DNA from: a virus
IMG/VR virus record: IMGVR_UViG_3300024518_003528
Location: 1 to 38,302 of that record
Length of the DNA stretch: 38,302 nucleotides
Direction: 5' to 3' (one strand)
Positions 32,947 through 38,302 of this stretch are shown in pieces (the first letter of the stretch is position 1; each line of letters opens with the position of its first letter). A program made the translations under genes and the position numbers. The notes under the pieces were generated by a model. It ran no database searches and was not told the origin of the DNA. It saw nothing but the letters and a program-made list of their open reading frames with translations.

Positions 32947-33423
32947 ATGAGTCATTGGATAATGGATGGTAAACCTTTTACAGAGGTACCAGACAAAGCA
33001 TTTGGATTTGTATATCAAATCACAAATACAAAAACAGGTAAGAAATACTTAGGTAGAAAACAATTTACATCTACCCGAAGAAAGCCGTTAACAAAAACAC
33101 AAAAGAAAGCAGGTCGTGTAAAACGAACTGTTATTAAATCAGATTCCGGATGGGGGTCGTACACAGGTAGTAACAAACCATTAAACGAAGATATTAAAAA
33201 TAAAGGTAAAGATATTTTTTTATTTGAAATATTAGTTGTATGTTATACTAGAGGTCAATTGAATTATTGTGAGGAAAATTTACAACATTTATTTCAAGTA
33301 GTGTTCGATGATACCTACTATAATGATTCTGTTGGTTCCGGAAAATGGATGACGGTTAAGTTATCTAGTGACGTGAAAAAAACACTAATAGATATTAGAA
33401 AGAAAATAGACAAATCCCTTTGA
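32947..33423 (+). CDS. GIY-YIG-like nuclease-family protein
   Basis: This 158-residue protein has a degenerate GIY-YIG core: FVYQITN at 21-27 in place of GIY and KKYLGRKQF at about 32-40 in place of YIG. A GSYTGSNKPL loop and a candidate glutamate in NYCEENLQHLF follow. The C-terminus carries YYNDSVGSGKWM. Related freestanding GIY-YIG-like proteins are frequent in T4-like phages and act as homing endonucleases or have unknown roles. There is no extra DNA-binding domain. It lies between a structural gene and an early-type island, which fits a mobile gene. Its stop codon overlaps the next promoter. Confidence 0.75.
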   Translation: MSHWIMDGKPFTEVPDKAFGFVYQITNTKTGKKYLGRKQFTSTRRKPLTKTQKKAGRVKRTVIKSDSGWGSYTGSNKPLNEDIKNKGKDIFLFEILVVCYTRGQLNYCEENLQHLFQVVFDDTYYNDSVGSGKWMTVKLSSDVKKTLIDIRKKIDKSL

Positions 33424-33449
33424 ATATCCAATTAAATGTTGTATATTAT
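33419..33449 (+). promoter_or_regulatory. Bacteroidetes-type promoter ahead of the primase
   Basis: TTTG at 33419-33422 and TATATTAT at 33442-33449 are separated by 19 nt. The spacer ends in AATGTTG, like the TTTGTTG of the promoters at 692 and 8307. The primase starts 5 nt after the last base, so the mRNA leader would be absent or only a few bases. Confidence 0.5.
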
Positions 33450-33454
33450 TAGTT

Positions 33455-34381
33455 ATGAATGTACGAATACTCCAACTAGTAGAAACAATTATAGGACAAG
33501 GTTCTAAAAAAACTGATAGTAATTATGCATTCTATTGTCCGTTCTGTAATCACAGAAAGAAGAAACTTGAGATAAATTTAGAAACAACAGAACAAGGAGA
33601 AAACTTCTGGCATTGTTGGACTTGTGATAGTAAAGGTAAAACATTAATATCATTCTTCCGACGATTAAAGGTTGGACAGAATAAGTTTGAAAAACTTAAC
33701 AAACTGTTAGGTAATACGTTTACAACTAAAAAAGTAACCACGTACATTGACCAAGAATTACCTAAAGAATATGAACCACTATGGATACAGAAAGACCACC
33801 CGGAATGGTTAAACGCAATTAGTTATTTAATACGTGATAGAAAACTGACACGTGAAGATATCCTAAAATATAGAATAGGTTATTGTGCAAATGGGTTATA
33901 TGCACGTAAAATAATAATACCAAGTTACGACGAGAATGGGGAACTAAACTTCTTTACAGGACGTAGTTATTATGATGAAGATTACAAACACAAAAATCCA
34001 AAGTGGAGTAAAGATGTAGTTGGATTTGGATTGTTTGTAAATTGGAAATTACCGATTGTTTTATGTGAAGGTCCTATGGATGCCATAACCATAAAACGTA
34101 ATGCCATTCCATTATTTGGTAAGATTGTACTAGATAAAATAAAACTACAAATTGTAGAACAGAAAGTTAAACAAGTGTACATAGCACTAGATAGTGATGC
34201 TCTTAAAAAGGCGTTAGAAATGGTTGAATACTTTATGAACCACGGAATACAAGTTCATTTGGTAAATATGGACGATAAAGACCCAAATGAAATGGGATTT
34301 GAGAATATAACAAAATTAATTAAAAATACACCACCTATTAACTTCGCTAAACTGATGGAGTTAAAATTATTTGCATTATGA
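33455..34381 (+). CDS. DNA primase, gp61/DnaG-like
   Basis: This 308-residue protein makes RNA primers for lagging-strand synthesis with the replicative helicase. It has an N-terminal zinc ribbon (C28, C31, C54, C57; CPFC and CWTC). The TOPRIM domain carries LCEGPMDA with Glu205, IALDSDA with Asp246 and Asp248, and DKDPNEMG further on, all expected metal-binding positions. The length is close to T4 gp61 (342). It belongs to DNA replication, yet lies among structural genes with its own host-type promoter. Its stop overlaps the next start by 4 nt. Confidence 0.9.
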   Translation: MNVRILQLVETIIGQGSKKTDSNYAFYCPFCNHRKKKLEINLETTEQGENFWHCWTCDSKGKTLISFFRRLKVGQNKFEKLNKLLGNTFTTKKVTTYIDQELPKEYEPLWIQKDHPEWLNAISYLIRDRKLTREDILKYRIGYCANGLYARKIIIPSYDENGELNFFTGRSYYDEDYKHKNPKWSKDVVGFGLFVNWKLPIVLCEGPMDAITIKRNAIPLFGKIVLDKIKLQIVEQKVKQVYIALDSDALKKALEMVEYFMNHGIQVHLVNMDDKDPNEMGFENITKLIKNTPPINFAKLMELKLFAL

Positions 34382-34566
34382 CATATACAGTTAGTACATT
34401 AAATATTGGTAGAATTAAACGAATAAAAAGATTACGACATCAAGTTCATATAGATTTATCTTTATGGGCACATTCTGTTACAACACTATATAAAAAGTTT
34501 CCAATAATAGGATGGATACCATTTAAAACAACAAATCATTTTCACGAAAACGACCCAACAAAATAA
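34378..34566 (+). CDS. Small basic hypothetical protein
   Basis: This 62-residue protein begins MTYTVSTLNIGRIKRIKRLR, is basic, and is rich in tryptophan and phenylalanine near FPIIGWIPFKTTNHF. It is coupled to primase by a 4-nt overlap and ends two bases before the SbcDC-like gene. It may be a small partner of one of them, or unrelated. No family was recognised. Confidence 0.6.
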   Translation: MTYTVSTLNIGRIKRIKRLRHQVHIDLSLWAHSVTTLYKKFPIIGWIPFKTTNHFHENDPTK

Positions 34567-34568
34567 TT

Positions 34569-37500
34569 ATGAAAATAGACATAGGAATTGACAAAATCGA
34601 CCGAGTGTTCCACCTTGCCGATATCCACATAAGAACTTTAAGACGACACAAAGAATACAGACAAGTATTTGAACGTACATATGATTCTATACGTAAACAA
34701 TTAACACCTAATTCAGTGATATATGTTGCTGGAGATTTAGTACATTCTAAATTAGACTTGAGTCCTGAATGTGTTAATATGTTACAAGACTTTTTACGTA
34801 GTTTAGCTGATATATGTCCTACACTTGTTATTGCAGGTAATCATGATTGTAACTTAAATAATACAAGTCGTTTGGATAGTATTACACCTACAATAAATGG
34901 GTTAAATCATAAAAACTTACATTATTTAAAAGATAGTGGAATATATGATATAGCAGGAATTGATTGGGTATTAATGTCTGTTTGGGACTTACCTGAAGAC
35001 TTTATTACATCCGATAAATGTACACAAGATTTCAAAATAGCACTACATCACGGAGCAGTACATAAATCTCAAAACGACATTGGTTATGTAATTACAAACG
35101 AACACGTAACCATTGATAGATTCAAAGGATATGATTTAACATTGTTAGGTGATATTCATAAGAGGCAGTTTTTAGACGAAGGTAAAATCATTCATTATGC
35201 TGGGTCATTAATACAACAAAATCACGGCGAGATATTATCACACGGATATACAGTTTGGAATTTGCCTAGTAAAAAATCTACGTATGTTGAAGTACCTAAT
35301 GATTACGGATATGTTACAATTAATGTAAACAACGGAAAAATAACAGAAACAACAACTATACCACCTAAACCACGTATTCGACTAAAAATTGAAGATACAA
35401 ACGCATCTGATATTAAGAAATTATTATCAATTGTAAAACAGAAATATAAAGTACAAGATGTTTCATTACAACGTATTAATTCAATAAGTTCCGATGAAGG
35501 AGAAGATAAAATTCAGTTAGGGGATATACGAGATACCGAATATCAAAATACACTAATAACTCAATACATTGATAATAAATATCCGGGTACATCAGACGTA
35601 ATATTGGACCATATTAGACACATTAATAGAACCACAAACAGTAAAATTTCACAATCCGAATCTGCTAAAAATATTACGTGGAAACCTAAACTATTTGAAT
35701 TTGAGAATATGTTTAGTTACGGAGAAAACAATAAAGTTGATTTTAGTAATATGCAAGGAACGTATGGACTATTTGCTCCTAACGCTGCGGGTAAATCCGC
35801 TATGTTGGATGCATTAACATATTGTATATTTGACAAGTGTTCACGTAGCACTAAAGGAACCCACGTAATAAATAATAAAAAGTCAGGATACAAATGTAAA
35901 TTTAATTTTGAAATAAAAGGAATTGATTATTTTATAGAACGAGTTGCTAGTAAATCTAAAAATGGAACCGTTAAAGTAATTGTCGATTTTTGGAGAATAA
36001 TAGACGGGCAACGTGAATCGTTGAACGGAGAAGCACGTGATGATACCAACAAAGAAATTCGTAAGTTCTTGGGACAGTACGATGACTTTATATTAACGGC
36101 GTTATCACTCCAAAACAACAATACAGGGTTTATTGATATGAAACAAAGTAGTAGAAAAGATCTACTAAGTAAGTTTCTAGACATTGGAGTATTTGAAGAT
36201 TTATATCAAATAGCTAATGCTGAAATACGTGAAGTTGCAGTACTACTTAAAAAACTAAAGAAAGAAGATTTCAGTACCAAGTTGGCTGAAAATGAAACGG
36301 ATTACAAAACATCTACAAGTGAATTAAAGGTACTTGAAAAGGAAATGCTTAATAAAAACCGTTTCATTGAAACCGTAACCGATGAACATAATAATTTACT
36401 AAAAAGGTTTATTACTCTAACTACAACAGCAACTGACATTGACCAATTAGAGAAAGATATGGCCGTTTTATTGGAAGCTGAAAGTTTATTAACAGATGAG
36501 GGTAAAAGACTGCGTAATGAATTAGAATTGATTAAATCAGAACTTGACCAATTTAAAGAAGCATTACCAACACAAGAACAACAAACTGAAATTAGGACAA
36601 ATTATTCAAAAGTAATACATTGTGACGATTGTATTAAAGACTTACAAGAAGAAATTGATAAACTTGATATTACGATACAACACAACGAAAGTAAGTTAGA
36701 GAAACTTGAAGAACACGAGTATGATCCAAACTGTGAATATTGTGTAAATAACGTTTTTGTACAAGATGCTAAGGATACAGAAGGCGACTTGGTAGTTGAT
36801 AAAGAATCATTGGCTACTTTATATAACCAACAAGAAAAGTTCATTGAGCAAAAAAATAACTTACCTTACGCTGTTACACAATTTGACGGATTAACTGAAT
36901 TAATTGGACTTATTACAAGTAAAGAAACTGAACTAAATAGTACGGAACAAACATTAACATTATTAGTTTCTAAATTAGACAACGTAATAAAAGACGTTAC
37001 AACCAACAAACGTGAACAACAAGAATATAGAGATAATGAGGAAGCTATAAAACATAATGAAAAGTTTCAAGGGATTGTTGACCAAAAGAAACAATTGATG
37101 GAAAATGTGAAAACGGAACGTGCAACACTTAATGGTAGTATAATATCGAAGTCCGGTGAGGTAAAGATTTATGAAAAAACTAAACAAGATATAGTCGACA
37201 AGCTTGAGGAGTTATCACAATTAGAAACACAATACGAAGCATACGAAATATACCTAAAATCGATAAAACGTGATGGCGTACCTTATACATTAATGTCAAC
37301 TGCGTTACCACGTATTGAACAAGAAGTAAATAACATATTAACACAATTAACTGATTTTACTGTTATGTTTCAAACAGATGGTAAAAACATTAATGCTTAC
37401 ATTGTGTACGATGAAAACAACTTTTGGCTACTAGAACTTACAAGTGGAATGGAAAAGTTTATATCAAGTTTAGCTATTAGACACGCATTAACATCAGTTA

Positions 37501-37715
37501 GTAATCTACCACGTCCAAACTTTCTAGCAATAGACGAAGGCTTGGGAAACTTAGATTCTACAATGCTAAACCAAATGTTTTTGATGTTGGATTATTTAAA
37601 GTCACAGTATGAATTTCTTATAATGATCAGTCATATTGATGCAACACGTGATATGGTCGATCACCAAATAAATATTCATAAAGCAAATGGATTTTCTAAC
37701 ATTTCTTATTCTTAA
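34569..37715 (+). CDS. Fused Mre11/SbcD nuclease and Rad50/SbcC ATPase
   Basis: One continuous 1048-residue frame joins two partners that are separate in T4 (gp47 and gp46). The N-terminal metallophosphoesterase has HLADIHIR (D18, H20), AGDLVH (D56), GNHD (90-93), HHGAVH (about 159-164) and LGDIH (about 193-197). The ATPase follows from about 370: Walker A APNAAGKS (403-410), long coiled coils, a hook CEYC (722-725), signature SGMEKF (959-964) and Walker B LAIDEG (D989, E990). A second CxxC, CDDC (685-688), lies 34 residues before the hook. The complex processes DNA ends for recombination-dependent replication and can degrade host DNA. Walker A starts with Ala, not Gly. Confidence 0.9.
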   Translation: MKIDIGIDKIDRVFHLADIHIRTLRRHKEYRQVFERTYDSIRKQLTPNSVIYVAGDLVHSKLDLSPECVNMLQDFLRSLADICPTLVIAGNHDCNLNNTSRLDSITPTINGLNHKNLHYLKDSGIYDIAGIDWVLMSVWDLPEDFITSDKCTQDFKIALHHGAVHKSQNDIGYVITNEHVTIDRFKGYDLTLLGDIHKRQFLDEGKIIHYAGSLIQQNHGEILSHGYTVWNLPSKKSTYVEVPNDYGYVTINVNNGKITETTTIPPKPRIRLKIEDTNASDIKKLLSIVKQKYKVQDVSLQRINSISSDEGEDKIQLGDIRDTEYQNTLITQYIDNKYPGTSDVILDHIRHINRTTNSKISQSESAKNITWKPKLFEFENMFSYGENNKVDFSNMQGTYGLFAPNAAGKSAMLDALTYCIFDKCSRSTKGTHVINNKKSGYKCKFNFEIKGIDYFIERVASKSKNGTVKVIVDFWRIIDGQRESLNGEARDDTNKEIRKFLGQYDDFILTALSLQNNNTGFIDMKQSSRKDLLSKFLDIGVFEDLYQIANAEIREVAVLLKKLKKEDFSTKLAENETDYKTSTSELKVLEKEMLNKNRFIETVTDEHNNLLKRFITLTTTATDIDQLEKDMAVLLEAESLLTDEGKRLRNELELIKSELDQFKEALPTQEQQTEIRTNYSKVIHCDDCIKDLQEEIDKLDITIQHNESKLEKLEEHEYDPNCEYCVNNVFVQDAKDTEGDLVVDKESLATLYNQQEKFIEQKNNLPYAVTQFDGLTELIGLITSKETELNSTEQTLTLLVSKLDNVIKDVTTNKREQQEYRDNEEAIKHNEKFQGIVDQKKQLMENVKTERATLNGSIISKSGEVKIYEKTKQDIVDKLEELSQLETQYEAYEIYLKSIKRDGVPYTLMSTALPRIEQEVNNILTQLTDFTVMFQTDGKNINAYIVYDENNFWLLELTSGMEKFISSLAIRHALTSVSNLPRPNFLAIDEGLGNLDSTMLNQMFLMLDYLKSQYEFLIMISHIDATRDMVDHQINIHKANGFSNISYS

Positions 37716-37716
37716 C

Positions 37717-37735
37717 TATTTATATGTGATAAATA
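37717..37735 (+). promoter_or_regulatory. Candidate late promoter in a TATTTAT inverted repeat
   Basis: TATTTAT (37717-37723) faces its exact complement ATAAATA (37729-37735) around a 5-nt centre (ATGTG). It lies one base after the stop of the SbcDC-like gene and 12 nt before the next start. It is the clearest perfect inverted form of the element. A late sigma of gp55 type would be expected to act on a motif of this kind. Confidence 0.5.
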
Positions 37736-37747
37736 AGGAAACCACAT

Positions 37748-38302
37748 ATGATTCACAAAATAAGAAAGTTTGATGGCTTAAACGAATTACCCGTTTTAAT
37801 TGAAGACGAAACAACGTTATCACCAGATTACTTTGATGTTACATATTTACCAAAAACATTACACGCAGGTAAAAATCTAGTTCGTTTAAAAGCAAACGAT
37901 GAAACTTTAAAAATTGGCAGTGCGTTGTTAATTGAGATACTAGATTTCAATGGTGACCCTATATATTACGAAGTTGCTGATTATCTGTATGAAGATAATT
38001 CACGTATAATTGCATTGTGGATTTACGAGGATACTCCTCCGGGTGAAGCTATCCTTACTATTATGGGTGAAGTGGATGAGTTTGAAGGAAACCCGATTCC
38101 AGACGAATACAAAAATTTACCAAATGTTAGATGGAAAGGTTACTTTACAGTAGACAATACAAAACGAAACGATTCTGAAATTATTTTTACTGACAGTAAT
38201 AAACCTGTACTAACATTAGAAGAAAAGATAAGACCTTATTTAGACAGGAGTTATGAAACAACTCAATTTGTTACACAATCTACAGGAACAATTGATTATG
38301 AA
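37748..38302 (+). CDS. Structural protein, 3'-truncated by the window edge
   Basis: The first 185 residues are visible and no stop occurs before the end of the window. It starts MIHKIRKFDGLNELPVLIED, then has beta-rich segments: HAGKNLVRLKANDETLKIGS, IEILDFNGDPIYYEVADY and ALWIYEDTPPGEAILTIMG (about residues 97-115). This pattern resembles structural proteins next to tail-fibre genes of large marine phages, where the beta units look like a fibronectin- or Ig-type fold. It follows the TATTTAT inverted repeat and continues the late structural block after the replication island. Function unassigned. Confidence 0.75.
   Translation, partial: MIHKIRKFDGLNELPVLIEDETTLSPDYFDVTYLPKTLHAGKNLVRLKANDETLKIGSALLIEILDFNGDPIYYEVADYLYEDNSRIIALWIYEDTPPGEAILTIMGEVDEFEGNPIPDEYKNLPNVRWKGYFTVDNTKRNDSEIIFTDSNKPVLTLEEKIRPYLDRSYETTQFVTQSTGTIDYE

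Noticed and set aside
1-38302. CRISPR array, tRNA genes, insertion sequence or transposase
   Set aside because: No regularly spaced direct repeats, cloverleaf candidates or transposase motifs were seen. The only repeats found lie inside structural genes.

Overview
The window looks like about 38 kb of a large T4-superfamily contractile-tailed phage (Caudoviricetes, myovirus-type). The host is probably a Bacteroidetes bacterium, most likely a flavobacterium. The phage call rests on a gp55-like late sigma factor, gp5-, gp25- and gp6-like baseplate proteins, a gp61-like primase, a gp46/gp47-like recombination nuclease and an ATP-dependent DNA ligase. The host call rests on low GC, starts preceded by A/T-rich leaders without clear Shine-Dalgarno sequences, three promoters of the Bacteroidetes type (TTTG, 19-20 nt spacer, TAnnTT), an SprB-like repeat in a baseplate-region protein, and a lipoprotein ending its signal peptide in TSC. 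It is an inference, because no host sequence is present.

Layout. Positions 1-112 are a GC-richer, hairpin-dense stretch without a convincing gene. Positions 115-649 carry minus-strand reading frames, of which only the membrane protein at 272-649 is convincing. A divergent region (650-765) holds a host-type promoter. From 766 to 8315 runs a compact plus-strand early/middle block: DNA ligase, a small lipoprotein, a methyltransferase-like protein, many small unknown genes joined by 1-20 nt overlaps, and a four-helix membrane protein with a long coiled-coil loop. A second host-type promoter (8307) opens 8378-13005: a possible zinc protein, an exported lysozyme-like protein, an HD-domain protein, the gp55-like late sigma factor and the gp5-like spike. 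From 13063 to 30325 is the baseplate/tail structural block: gp25, gp6, a DNRLRE-like protein, two long coiled-coil proteins, a 2195-residue multidomain protein and two further structural proteins.

From 30363 the late block is interrupted. A strong terminator is followed at once by a freestanding Vsr-like homing endonuclease. Then come a LamG-like structural gene, a GIY-YIG-like gene, and an early-type island with its own host-type promoter: primase, a small ORF, and a single 1048-residue protein fusing an Mre11/SbcD-like nuclease to a Rad50/SbcC-like ATPase. A structural gene resumes at 37748 and runs off the window.

How the parts fit: host RNA polymerase would read the host-type promoters for the DNA metabolism genes. 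The gp55-like factor would then redirect polymerase to late promoters. A candidate late element, TATTTAT, lies ahead of five structural units (13022, 21669, 28313, 31243, 37717) and is often inside an inverted repeat. The strongest leads are the one-chain SbcD-SbcC fusion with two CxxC motifs, the recurring TATTTAT element, the homing endonuclease whose start codon abuts a terminator, and the possible structured RNA at the left edge.
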